From Streptomyces altiplanensis (GTDB lineage Bacteria; Actinomycetota; Actinomycetes; Streptomycetales; Streptomycetaceae), in assembly GCA_003719395.1 (NCBI GenBank), contig RHMC01000045.1, forward strand, positions 1-47,712: a DNA stretch of 47,712 bases. Reading direction: 5' to 3'. Below the pieces are notes generated by a model that was not told the DNA's origin, did no database searches, and saw nothing but the letters and a program-made list of their open reading frames with translations. Made by a program: the position numbers and the translations under genes. This document shows positions 1-9,484 of the stretch, one piece after another; the first letter of the stretch is position 1; each line of letters opens with the position of its first letter.

Positions 1-2
1 GT

Positions 3-1258
3 CCCACGCCCGTACCGGCGCCACTGCCTGGCCCTGACGCGCGCGCCGTCGCCGCCCGTGCCGGTGGGGCCGCCGCGCCCCGCACGGTGCGGGTGACGTT
101 GGGGCAGGCCCTCGGGCAGGTGCTCGCCGAACCTCACCGCCGCGCTCACCGAGCTGCGTCTTCGACACGTCCGCCATGGACGGATGGGCGGTGGCGGGCC
201 CAGGGCCGTGGCACATCGGGGAAGGCGGCCAGGTCCTCGCCGGGCACGCCGCGCCCGGAGCGCTCACCGACGGTACGGCCGTGCGCATCGCCACCGGCGC
301 CCGGGTCCCGCCCGACACCACCGCCGTGATCCGCAACGAGCACGCCCGGCCGGCGGAGGCCGAGGGGCGGCTGTACGCGCGCCGCGAGGTCGTCCAGGGC
401 CAGGACATCCGGCCGCGCGGCCAGGAGTGCCGTACCGGTGACCGACTGCTGCCCGCCGGGGCCCTCGTCACCCCCGCCGTCCTCGGCCTCGCCGCGGCCG
501 CCGGTTACGACACGCTGTCCGTCGTGTCCCGGCCCCGCGTCGAAGTGCTCGTACTGGGTGACGAGTTGCTGAGTGAGGGCCTGCCGCACGACGGGATGGT
601 CCGTGACGCCCTCGGCCCGCTCCTCGACCCCTGGCTGCGCGCCCTCGGCGCCGAAGTGCTGGGCACCCGTCGCCTGGGCGACGACGCCGAAGCGCTCCAC
701 CGGGCCGTCACCACGTCCACGGCCGACCTCGTCGTGACCACGGGCGGCACGGCGGCCGGTCCCGTCGACCACGTCCACCCGATCCTGCGCAAGGCGGGCG
801 CCCCGCTGCTGGTCGACGGTGTCGCGGTGCGGCCCGGCCATCCGATGCTGCTGGCACGCCTCGGAGCCGGGGGAGGAGAAGCGGGCGGGGCAGAAGGCCC
901 GTATCTGGTCGGCCTGCCCGGCAACCCGCTGGCCGCCGTGTCGGGCCTGCTGACCCTCGCCGAGCCGCTGCTGCGCGCCCGTGCCCAACAGGCCCCCCGC
1001 GCTCCGCGCTTCTCGTCCGTACGGGACGATGTGAGCGGCCACCCGTACGACACCCGTCTCGTCCCTGTCGCCCGCCGCCGAGGGGGAGGAGACGGGAACG
1101 GACCGGAGCAGGCCGTGCCGCTGCACTACAACGGTCCGGCCATGCTGCGCGGCATCGCCGCAGCCGACGGCCTGGCCGTCGTCCCGCCCGGCGGCGCACG
1201 GGCCGGCCAGGTACTGGAGATCCTCGACCTGCCCTGGACAGAAGGACGTTTCACGTGA
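3..1258 (+). CDS. moeA: Molybdopterin molybdenumtransferase (MoeA family), 5' partial, two frame breaks
   Basis: MoeA inserts molybdenum into adenylylated molybdopterin in the last step of molybdenum cofactor synthesis. The family signature SAMDGWAV is read around 170-193. A TTGGTAAGP-like MoCF-binding segment (VVTTGGTAAGPVD) and the GLPGNPLA loop follow, with a C-terminal domain ending in a conserved NGPAMLRG stretch. The reading frame starts outside the window. From base 3 it reads a typical N-terminus (GQALGQVLAE), changes frame near 132 and again near 157, and then stays open to 1258. Both breaks look like lost bases in C-rich codons. The stop overlaps the start of the next gene by 4 bp, so translation is probably coupled. 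The ATG at 176 is internal to the signature and is not the true start. Streptomyces often carry several moeA copies, so the exact paralogue is unsure. Confidence 0.85.
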
Positions 1259-1261
1259 AAC
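1248..1261. other. parS: parS chromosome-partitioning site 1 (ParB binding)
   Basis: The sequence GTTTCACGTGAAAC is a perfect 14-bp palindrome identical to the parS core known from Streptomyces and other bacteria. It sits exactly on the junction of moeA and the channel gene, and its central CACGTG contains the GTG start codon of the latter and part of the TGA stop of the former. In Streptomyces, parS sites cluster around oriC, which suggests that this end of the window is origin-proximal. Confidence 0.9.
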
Positions 1262-2352
1262 TTCCCGGCCAAGACGCGATGGCCAGGCATGCCGACGAGC
1301 ACCTCGTCGCCGCCCGGATCAAGCTGCCGCGCCGTATCGTCGACCGCCCGCTGCGGCAGGTCGGCAAGCGTCTGCTGATGGCGATGATGGTTCTGGCCAC
1401 GACGGTGCTCATCGTCTACCTCGACCGCGCCGGCTATCACGACAACGCCGACGAGAGCATCGACCTCCTCGATGCCGTCTACTACTCGACCGTGACCCTC
1501 TCCACGACGGGTTACGGCGACATCGTGCCGCACAGTGACAGCGCCAGGCTCGTCAACGTGCTGTTGGTGACGCCGCTGCGCGTGCTTTTCCTGATCATCC
1601 TGGTCGGCACCACTCTCGAGGTCCTCACCGAACGGACCCGGGAGGAGTGGCGGCTGAACCGCTGGAGGGCCCAGTTGCGCGACCACACCATCATCGTCGG
1701 ATTCGGTACCAAGGGTCGTTCCGCGATCCAGACCCTGGGCGCCACGGGGCTCAGGAAAGAGCAGATCGTGGTCGTCGACCCGAGTGCGAAGGTCATCGAA
1801 GCGGCCAACGCCGACGGGTTCACGGGTGTCCTGGGCGATGCCACCCGCAGCGACGTATTGCTCCGCGCCGAGCTCCAGAAGGCCCGCCAGATCATCATCG
1901 CGACCCAGCGTGACGACACGGCGGTCCTGGTCACGCTCACCGCGCGTCAGCTCAACCGCGGTGCGAAGATCGTCGCCGCGGTCCGTGAGGAGGAGAACGC
2001 GCCGCTGCTGCGCCAGTCCGGTGCCGACGCGGTCATCACCAGCGCCAGCGCGGCCGGGCGGCTCCTCGGCCTGTCCGTGCTCAGCCCCAGCGCGGGCACG
2101 GTGATGGAGGACCTGATCCAGCAGGGCAGCGGACTCGATCTCGTCGAGCGGCCGGTGATAAAGGCCGAAGTGGGACGGAGCGTACGGGAGACCGAGGACC
2201 TGGTGGTCAGTGTCCTGCGCGGGCACCGGCTGCTCGGTTACGACGACCCGGCGGCCAGCCCGTTGCAGCTGACGGACCGGCTGATCACCATCGTGCGCGC
2301 CTCGCCCGGCACCACGACCGCGGGGGACATGCGGGTGACGGTGCCGGACTAG
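1255..2352 (+). CDS. Two-TM potassium channel with RCK/TrkA NAD-binding domain
   Basis: Predicted ion channel of the plasma membrane, 365 residues. A first membrane helix lies near residues 40-56. The pore helix and selectivity filter TTGYGD are at about 84-89, followed by a second helix near 100-124. A cytosolic RCK (TrkA-N) domain starts at about 143, with the Rossmann motif VGFGTKG at 148-154, and a TrkA-C-like lobe occupies the last 90 residues. This is the MthK/Kch-type architecture: nucleotide or cation binding to the RCK ring gates potassium flow. The start is a GTG overlapping the moeA stop, with AAGGA about 10 nt upstream, so it is co-translated with moeA. The frame is intact. The functional link to molybdenum cofactor synthesis is unknown; the overlap may only reflect operon packing. 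Confidence 0.9.
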   Translation: MKLPGQDAMARHADEHLVAARIKLPRRIVDRPLRQVGKRLLMAMMVLATTVLIVYLDRAGYHDNADESIDLLDAVYYSTVTLSTTGYGDIVPHSDSARLVNVLLVTPLRVLFLIILVGTTLEVLTERTREEWRLNRWRAQLRDHTIIVGFGTKGRSAIQTLGATGLRKEQIVVVDPSAKVIEAANADGFTGVLGDATRSDVLLRAELQKARQIIIATQRDDTAVLVTLTARQLNRGAKIVAAVREEENAPLLRQSGADAVITSASAAGRLLGLSVLSPSAGTVMEDLIQQGSGLDLVERPVIKAEVGRSVRETEDLVVSVLRGHRLLGYDDPAASPLQLTDRLITIVRASPGTTTAGDMRVTVPD

Positions 2353-2387
2353 GCCGGTACGGGCCGGTGCGGAGTAGCCTCGCGGCC

Positions 2388-3368
2388 ATGTATGCGATCA
2401 CGATTCCTGAACCCGGTGGCCCCGAGGCGCTCGTATGGGCGGAGGTCCCCGATCCCGTACCCGGCGAGGGCGAGGTCCTCGTCGAGGTCGCGGCGAGCGC
2501 CGTCAACCGCGCCGACCTGCTGCAGCGCCAGGGCTTCTACGAACCGCCGCCCGGCTCGTCCCGGTACCCCGGCCTCGAATGCTCCGGCCGGATCGCGGCA
2601 CTGGGGCCCGGCGTCTCGGGCTGGTCCGTGGGCGACGAGGTGTGCGCCCTGCTGAGCGGCGGCGGATACGCCGAGAAGGTCGCCGTACCGGCCGGGCAGC
2701 TGATGCCCGTGCCCGACGGCATGGACCTGGTCACCGCGGCGTCGCTGCCCGAGGTGACCGCGACGGTCTGGTCGAACGTCTTCATGATCGCCCACCTGCG
2801 GCCCGGTGAGACGCTGCTGCTGCACGGCGGCGCGAGCGGCATCGGCACGATGGCGATCCAGCTCGCCAAGGCGGTCGGCGCGCGCGTCGCGGTCACCGCC
2901 GGCGGTCCCGAGAAGCTGGCGCACTGCGCGCAGCTGGGCGCGGACATCCTGATCGACTACCGGGAGCAGGACTTCGTCCAGGAGCTGCGCAAGGCCACCG
3001 ACGGGGCCGGCGCGGACGTCATCCTCGACATCATCGGCGCGAAGTACCTGGACCGGAACGTGAAGGCACTCGCCGTCAACGGCCGCCTCGCGGTCATCGG
3101 CATGCAGGGTGGTGTGAAGGGCGAGCTCAATCTGGGCGCGCTGATGAAGAAGCGCGCCGCGATCACGGCGACGTCGCTGCGGATGCGCCCGCTGGGCGAG
3201 AAGGCGGCCATCGTCTCGGCGGTACGGGAACATGTCTGGCCGCTGATCGGCACCGGCCGCGTGCGCCCGGTGGTGGACCGTGTCGTGCCGATGGCCGAGG
3301 CGGCGGAGGCCCACCGGGTGCTGGAGGCGGGCGGCCACGTCGGCAAGATCCTGCTGACCACGGCCTGA
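2388..3368 (+). CDS. NAD(P)H:quinone oxidoreductase, zinc-independent MDR family
   Basis: A 326-residue medium-chain dehydrogenase/reductase of the QOR/PIG3 branch, predicted to reduce quinones or enones with NADPH in the cytosol. The N-terminal GroES-like fold is followed by the glycine-rich nucleotide-binding segment HGGASGIGTMAIQLAK near residues 145-160. The cysteine ligands of zinc-dependent alcohol dehydrogenases are absent, as expected for this branch. I chose the ATG at 2388 because homology begins there (MYAITIPEPGGPEAL); a GTG at 2367 is in frame but adds unconserved residues. TAGCCT lies 8 bp before the ATG and no strong ribosome site is present, so a leaderless message is possible. 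A strong terminator follows. Confidence 0.88.
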   Translation: MYAITIPEPGGPEALVWAEVPDPVPGEGEVLVEVAASAVNRADLLQRQGFYEPPPGSSRYPGLECSGRIAALGPGVSGWSVGDEVCALLSGGGYAEKVAVPAGQLMPVPDGMDLVTAASLPEVTATVWSNVFMIAHLRPGETLLLHGGASGIGTMAIQLAKAVGARVAVTAGGPEKLAHCAQLGADILIDYREQDFVQELRKATDGAGADVILDIIGAKYLDRNVKALAVNGRLAVIGMQGGVKGELNLGALMKKRAAITATSLRMRPLGEKAAIVSAVREHVWPLIGTGRVRPVVDRVVPMAEAAEAHRVLEAGGHVGKILLTTA

Positions 3369-3383
3369 GCGGGCCCGATCCGC

Positions 3384-3426
3384 GCGAGAGGCCCGCACCG
3401 CCGTCACGGCGGTGCGGGCCTCTCGC
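3384..3426. terminator. Bidirectional factor-independent terminator
   Basis: A perfect 19-bp inverted repeat (3384-3402 with 3408-3426) with a 5-base loop lies between the convergent quinone oxidoreductase and bpa genes. It has no long T tract, which is usual in actinomycetes. Confidence 0.85.
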
Positions 3427-3496
3427 CGCTCGTGAGCGGGTCCACCGGCTCCACCGGGTCCAGCGAGTTCAGCGGATCCGGTGAGCCCGGCGGGCT

Positions 3497-4036
3497 TCAG
3501 AGGTACGGACCCGAACGCACCGGGCCGTGGCCTTCGTCATGCCCGTCGTCCTCGTGGCCCGTGCCCGGCGGAAGCGCGCGCCGCATCTGCTCCAACTGCG
3601 CCCGCGCCGCCATCTGCTGGGCGAAGAGCGCCGTCTGGATGCCGTGGAAGAGGCCTTCGAGCCACCCGACCAACTGGGCCTGCGCGATGCGCAGTTCCGC
3701 CTCGGAGGGGATCGCCTCGTCCGTGAACGGCAGGGAGAGCCGCTCCAGTTCCTCGACGAGCTCAGGCGCGAGACCGTCTTCGAGTTCCTTCACCGAGCTG
3801 GCGTGAATGTCCTTCAGCCGCACCCGGCTCGCCTCGTCGAGAGGAGCCGCCCGGACCTCCTCCAGGAGCTGCTTGATCATGCTGCCGATGCGCATGACCT
3901 TCGCGGGCTGTTCGACCATCTCTGTCACTGGCACCTCGCGCGACTCGTCGTCAGCGCCGCCGAAAGCCATTCCGTCCTGTCCCATGACAAGAACTTTCGG
4001 GCTCTCCTGCGACCGTTCACTCCTCGGCATCTCCAT
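3497..4036 (-). CDS. bpa: Bacterial proteasome activator (Bpa/PafE, DUF2587)
   Basis: ATP-independent ring-shaped activator of the 20S proteasome, 179 residues by the chosen start. The family core is plain: an N-terminal stretch with KVLVMGQDG, a four-helix-bundle region with VMRIGSMIKQLLEE, and helices ending in FHGIQTALFAQQMAARAQL. In Mycobacterium the C-terminal GQYL docks into the proteasome alpha ring; here the last residues are GPYL, so the terminal Tyr-Leu is kept and Gln is replaced by Pro. The tail before it is rich in Asp, His and Glu. The ATG at 4036 fits the family length; an in-frame extension to 4114 would run through a terminator stem and is unlikely. The gene stands alone between two terminators. 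Confidence 0.93.
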   Translation of the reverse strand: MEMPRSERSQESPKVLVMGQDGMAFGGADDESREVPVTEMVEQPAKVMRIGSMIKQLLEEVRAAPLDEASRVRLKDIHASSVKELEDGLAPELVEELERLSLPFTDEAIPSEAELRIAQAQLVGWLEGLFHGIQTALFAQQMAARAQLEQMRRALPPGTGHEDDGHDEGHGPVRSGPYL

Positions 4037-4074
4037 GCTGCCATTCTCTCGTACGCCTGCGTCACACACACGGT

Positions 4075-4114
4075 GTGCCCCCGCGCAGAGGTGATCCACC
4101 CTGCGCGGGGGCAC
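4075..4114 (-). terminator. Terminator of the ABC transporter operon
   Basis: A 14-bp perfect inverted repeat (4075-4088 with 4101-4114), whose 12-base loop can itself pair through GGTG and CACC, lies 19 bp past the permease stop and before bpa. Confidence 0.8.
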
Positions 4115-4132
4115 GGGAACCGGCGCCTCGGC

Positions 4133-6968
4133 TCAGTCCGCCGCGCGCCGCGCCACCGCGGTGCGGGACCTGGTGACCAGTGCGGCGAGGAGCGCCGCGC
4201 CCACGGGTACGGCGACGAGCAGCGCCGCGAGGGTCTCCCACGGGACGACGATCGGGACGTACGGCGGATCGATCATGCCGCCCATGCCGGCGTCCAGGTC
4301 CTTCTCGTACCACTTCAGCTGCTGGTGTTCCTCGGTCAGCCGCAGCCCGATCGCGGGCAGCACGCCCGCCGCCGAGCCGAGTACCACGCCCATCGCGGCG
4401 ACCACCCCGCACTGGAAACCGCTCAGCGTCCTGCGCACCCGCGGGGGTGCGCCGACCGCGGTGAGGGTCTTCAGATCGGGTTCGGCATCGGTCTGGGCGA
4501 GGCCCGTCGCGATGCCGGCCGCGCCGATGGTGACGAGTCCGGCGAAGACGGTCAGGGCCAGCAGAACGATGCTGTTGTCGCTGACGTACCCCTCCTCCAC
4601 GTACAGGCCGCCGTCGGTGCCCAGCACGTCGAGCGCCGCGTCGAGCTTCTGCCGCTGTGTGCTGTTCGGCAGGTTGTCGGCCGAGAAGTACGAGCCGAAG
4701 GGAACGGTGGTGAGCCCGGCGGCCTTCGCTGCCTGTGCCGGCAGGACGACGTTCAGTCCGTACGACTGGACGGACTCGGGGGCCTGGTGGACGGGGAAGG
4801 ACTTGATCTCGCCGGGCGCGTCCTCGCCCCTCTGCGTCATCAGGTCGGCCTTCTTCGTGTCGGTGATCAGCTTGACGCCGATCTGTCCCTTCTCGACGTT
4901 GCGCCGGTCGAAGGAGACGGCCTTGCCGCTCTTGAGGGCGTCGACGACGGCCGGGTCGTCGATCGCGAGGACCGACAGCAGCTTCTCGTCGGCGACGAGG
5001 ACCTCCTGATCGGAGTACTGGCCGTCCTCCTGGCAGCGCCAGTCCTTGGACAGCTTGCGGCGCTCGGCCGGCGACAGCTCCTTCGCGCCCGGGAGGTCCT
5101 GCGACCACAGGGCGCAGCGGTTGTCCTCGGGCACGACGAGCTCGTACCGTCCGCAGCCCTTCACGTCGCTGTACGGCTCGCAGTTGGCGTTGCCCACGAC
5201 GATCCGGCCGACATCGGCGCGCACGTCGACGGGGAAGTGCTTCTGGACGGCCGTGCGCAGGGCCGGCACACCGCGGCCGCCGCCCTCCGTGTCGGACACG
5301 GTCACCGCACCGTGCGGCAGCCGTGCCTGGTAGGCGGCGCGCTGCTGTACGTCGTCGCTGGTGGCGTACGTCGCCACGGCGACCGTGCCCGCCACGGCGG
5401 CCAGCACGGCGGCGACGGCGGGGGCGTGCGGCCCCGGTTGCGCACGGCGTCGCGCAGAGCCAGGCGCGGCGACAGCGGCAGCCACCCGCCGAGCTTGCCG
5501 AAGAGGCCGACCAGGGCGGGGGTGAGCGCGACAATGCCCAGCTCGGCGAGGGCGCTGCCGCCCGCGACGATGACGATGCTGTCGGTGGCGGTGGCGCCGA
5601 ACAGCGTGATGGCGATGCCCAGGCCGGTCGCGATCAGGCCGACGACGGGCAGGACGCGGCTGGAGCGGCGTACACCGCGACGGCCGGTGAGCGAGGCCAG
5701 CACGGTCTGCCGGGACGCGGTGACGGCCGGGACGATCGCGGCGAGCAGACCGGTGAGGACGGCGAGCAGGCCGATGCCGAGCAGTTCCAGCGGACGGACG
5801 TCGAAGCTGCCGAACCGCTGGCCCATGTAGTCCTCGAGCAGCGGCCGCAGCACGAAGGTGAGGAGCAGGCCGAGAGCGGTGCCCACGACGGCCGCGGCGA
5901 AGCCGATGACCAGGCCGCCGGAGAGCACGATGGCGCGGATGTGGCGGCGGTCGCCGCCGTTGGCGCCGACCAGGCCGAGCTGACGGCGCGAGCGCCGGGC
6001 CCCGACCGCGAACGCCGGGCCCGCGAGCAGGCAGATCTCCAGCATGGCGAGGCCGACGACGGTGCCGATGGCGGCGAGCTCCGCGGTCCTGGCCGCCGTG
6101 CTCTGCTCGTAGTCGGACCAGTCGTCCCGCTGGTGGAGCGGCACCTCGGAGTCGGCGGGCGGGGCGAGGGCCACGGCCCGCGAGGTCACCACGGCGCCGT
6201 GGGCATTGGCCTTCTTGACCATGTTCCACGTGAAACCATCGCCGTCGACCGACACCAGATATGTGCTGCCGGCCGCCGTGCCGGGCAGGCCGTCGGCCTT
6301 GAGCGCCTTGTCGAGCGGCGCCAGGAACGTGCCGGGCCGCGCGAGGACCTCGTCGGACTTGAGTGCGCCGGGGAGTTCGTACGAGCCGACGATCCGGTAC
6401 TCGGTGGCGAGCCCGCGGGCGGTGAGCTCCGAACCCACCTCCAGGCCGCTGGTCTCCAGGAAGTGGGCGGTCGCGGCGATCTCGCCGGCCTTGTCGGGGA
6501 ACCGGCCCTGGCCGAGGGTCATGAGGCCCTTGGCCATCGGATCGGTCGCGTCCAGCTCATGGATCACGGTGTTGAGCAGACCGTGCTCGGTACGGAGCTT
6601 GCCGCTGCCGCTCGTGTCCTTGAGGATCTTCGCGCCCGCCGGGAACGCCGCCCGGATGTCGGCGGAGCCGTCGGGCCACGGCTTGTTGTCGAAGTTCTCC
6701 ACCGTCATGTAGTTGCGGCCGTCGGGAGACTGGTGGATCGGCACACCGCCCATGCCCGGGTCGGACACCCGGGCGTCGGCGGCGCCGAGGTCGCGCTCCA
6801 TCTGCTGCTCGGTGGAGAGTTCGGCGCTGCGCAGGGTCAGATCGGCGGCGCTCACGCCCAGGATCGGCAGGGCGATCATGGCGAGTACGAGGGAACTGCG
6901 GCCCTTGAAGCGCCAGGCGTCGCGGCGGGCGATGCGCACCGCGGCCACCCATGAGTGGTACCAGTGAT

Positions 6969-6972
<4 letters not shown>
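4133..6972 (-). CDS. ABC transporter permease, FtsX/MacB type, duplicated, one frame break
   Basis: A large membrane permease (about 945 residues after frame repair) that pairs with the adjacent ATPase. After an N-terminal helix (residues about 28-45) comes a periplasmic-type domain, then a three-helix FtsX-like core (residues about 300-440) and a further helix pair. A second extracellular domain and a second FtsX-like core follow to the C-terminus, i.e. two copies of the FtsX unit in one chain. The first frame runs 6972 to about 5430 and the second from about 5430 to 4133; the break lies in a G-rich run near 5420-5430. The start GTG overlaps the ATPase stop by 4 bp. A parS-like site lies inside the gene. 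Such PadR-linked systems often export antimicrobial or envelope-active compounds, but the substrate is unknown. Confidence 0.85.
6223..6236. other. parS: parS chromosome-partitioning site 2 (ParB binding)
   Basis: GTTCCACGTGAAAC matches the parS core at 13 of 14 positions, and the substituted base is the variable position of the wider bacterial consensus (TGTTNCACGTGAAACA). It lies within the permease coding region, about 5 kb from the first site, a spacing compatible with the clustered origin-proximal sites of Streptomyces. Confidence 0.8.
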
Positions 6973-7757
<785 letters not shown>

Positions 7758-7800
7758 GAAAAAGGTCCCCCTGAGGTGGAATGGTGGTGGGGCGCGGGTT

Positions 7801-8475
7801 CTAGCGCCGTGTGCTGCGAGGCATCGGGGCCGTACGAGCGGTATCGGCAACGGCAGTGACGTCATGGCCCGCAGGGGCCGGTGACGCGGCCGCGGGAGCG
7901 TTCTCGGCCCTGCGCGCGGCCGTCGCGGAGAGCCGGGTGAGCCGGGACTCGGAGTGGTCGAGCCAGCGCGCCTCGGCCTCGGTCTGAAAGATCAGCTGTT
8001 CCAGTACGAGCAGCCAGGCGATGTCGTCGCGCGCCTGTTCGCCGTCTTCGCTCTCGACCTCGACGGCGGCGAGGGCCCGGGCCTTGAGGCGGGTGTAGTC
8101 CTGCATCGCCTGGAGAGTGGCGTGGCGCTGGGCCTGGATGACGGCCCGGATGTCGACGCCGGGGGCGCCGACGGCCATGGCGAGCTTGATGGCCAGCTCG
8201 TCGCGGGGCGGGCTGGCGCGGTCGACGGGCCGCTGGAACCAGCTCTTGAGTTCGCCTCGCCCCGCGTCGGTGATCGCGTACAGCGCGTGGCCCGCTCCGT
8301 CCTCGCCGTCCTGGACGACCATGCCGTCGCGTTCGAGGCGGGCCAGGGTCGTATAGACCTGGCCGACGTTGAGAGGCCAGGTCGCACCGGTGCGCGACTC
8401 GAATTCGGTACGCAGCTGGGAGCCGTAACGGGGGCCGTGTTCCAGGAGGGCCAGCAGCCCGTGGCGGATCGACAT
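7801..8475 (-). CDS. PadR family transcriptional regulator
   Basis: A 224-residue repressor-type regulator. The N-terminal winged helix (residues about 1-85) has the PadR pattern: a short first helix (RHGLLALLEHGPRYGSQLR), then NVGQVYTTLARLERDGMV, then a wing with YAITDAGRGELKSW. A C-terminal helical region (VirR/PadR C) follows at about 95-180, then a low-complexity Ala/Pro tail. It is first in an operon with an ABC ATPase and permease, the usual context for PadR proteins that sense a drug and derepress its exporter. The start codon lies inside a pair of palindromes and next to a near-consensus promoter, so autoregulation of a leaderless message is likely. Confidence 0.92.
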   Translation of the reverse strand: MSIRHGLLALLEHGPRYGSQLRTEFESRTGATWPLNVGQVYTTLARLERDGMVVQDGEDGAGHALYAITDAGRGELKSWFQRPVDRASPPRDELAIKLAMAVGAPGVDIRAVIQAQRHATLQAMQDYTRLKARALAAVEVESEDGEQARDDIAWLLVLEQLIFQTEAEARWLDHSESRLTRLSATAARRAENAPAAASPAPAGHDVTAVADTARTAPMPRSTRR

Positions 8476-8512
8476 ACTGAGTATGTATACCGAGTATGCC
8501 GCCGGGTGCCAA
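8474..8512 (-). promoter_or_regulatory. padR promoter with twin operator-like palindromes
   Basis: Read on the minus strand, TTGGCA (8507-8512) and TATACA (8484-8489) are separated by exactly 17 bp, and the padR ATG follows 8 bp after TATACA. No ribosome-binding sequence fits in between, so the transcript is probably leaderless. Two 11-bp palindromes, ATACTGAGTAT (8474-8484) and ATACCGAGTAT (8487-8497), overlap the -10 box and the start codon, placed to let PadR block its own promoter. The operator role is inferred. Confidence 0.7.
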
Positions 8513-8571
8513 CCGACCTGAGGAGGACATCGGAAGTAGGCCCTGAGAGGGACGGGCTGCCGGACGGCGGG

Positions 8572-9263
8572 TCAGCCGCGCCGCATCCGGAGCCCCAGGA
8601 ACCCGAGCCCGAGCCCGAACAGCGAGAGCCCCACCCCCAGCGGAAGCACATGGACGCCCAGCGGGTCGGACTGCGCGACGGCCTGCTGGGACCCCTTGCG
8701 GGCGGTGCCCGGCGGGGCGTGGGAGGAGGAGGGGGAGGCGGTGGGCTCGTGCCAGGGGTCCTCCAGCGCCTCTTCGTGGACCTCTCCGGGCGAGGGCGCG
8801 TACGGCTTGCGGGGGGGTGGCCGAGGCGCTCGCCGAGCGCGGAAGCCGAGCCGGACGCGGACGCGGAGGGGCTGCGTGTGGCCCCGGAGCTGCCCGACGG
8901 GCTCGCACCGCCGCTCTCGGCCGCCTCCGCCGTGGCGGACCCGCTCCCGCTGGGAGCCGCGTCCTTCCCGGGTGTCCTTCCCGGCCGCGTACGCCCCTCC
9001 CCGGCCGCCGGCCGGCCAGGCTCCCGGAAGGAGCGGTGGTGGGGACGGAGAACCGCTTCGAACCGTCCGACCGCTCCGGCACCCGGCCCCGGCTCCCCCG
9101 CGGAGACGGGCGCGGACGAGGAGGCGGGCAGAGGCGAGGAGGTGGGGAGGGGAGCTGAGATGCGTGCGGGCGTCGGGTCCGGCGCACGCTCGTCGGCGTA
9201 CGCCCCCGGGACCGGCAGTGCCAGCACCGCGGCCACCCCCACCGCCGCGAACCGGACAGCCAT
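8572..9263 (-). CDS. Secreted, C-terminally membrane-anchored Ser/Pro-rich protein, one frame break
   Basis: I do not recognise the family. The N-terminus is a signal peptide (AAVGVAAVLALPVPGAYA, with likely cleavage after AYA). It is followed by about 150 residues rich in Ser, Pro, Ala and Gly, and the repaired C-terminus has one hydrophobic helix (LPLGVGLSLFGLGLGFLGL) and a short basic tail (RMRRG). No LPxTG or LAxTG motif is visible before that helix. The frame changes at a run of seven G (8811-8817): the first part is read from 9263 and the second continues in another frame to 8572. The layout suggests a surface protein tethered in the membrane. Its neighbours are the PadR operon and two Ser/Thr kinases, but no link is evident. 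Confidence 0.6.
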
Positions 9264-9410
9264 GGGATTCCGCCTCCTGTGCCGAGATGTGCCGAGATCT
9301 GCTGGGACATGACGAGATATGCCGAGATGCGCCGGACCGCTGCGTCCGGTGCTGGGATGCCGGACCCAGCGTCACACGCCGCGACACCTCCGGCACCCCG
9401 GGTCACACGA

Positions 9411-9449
9411 AAGGGGCCCCCGCGCGTGTTATGCGCGCAGGGGCCCCTT
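9411..9449. terminator. Terminator after Ser/Thr kinase gene
   Basis: An inverted repeat with a 10-bp GC-rich stem (9411-9420 with 9440-9449), one mismatch and four more pairs closing a 9-base loop lies downstream of the kinase stop at 9485. Confidence 0.8.
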
Positions 9450-9484
9450 CCGTATGTCCGAACCGGACCGCTCGGCCGTCCGGT

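Noticed and set aside
176..1258. moeA starting at ATG 176
   Set aside because: That ATG is the Met of the SAMDGWAV signature, and coding sequence continues upstream in another frame to the window edge.
3527..5830. Long plus-strand open frame of 767 codons opposite bpa and the ABC permease
   Set aside because: Antisense shadow of GC-rich genes: its composition is Arg/Asp/Gly-rich with no domain, and the opposite strand has clear family motifs.
5323..6954. Plus-strand open frame of 543 codons opposite the permease
   Set aside because: Same type of shadow; the minus-strand permease has helices and the proper overlap with the ATPase gene.
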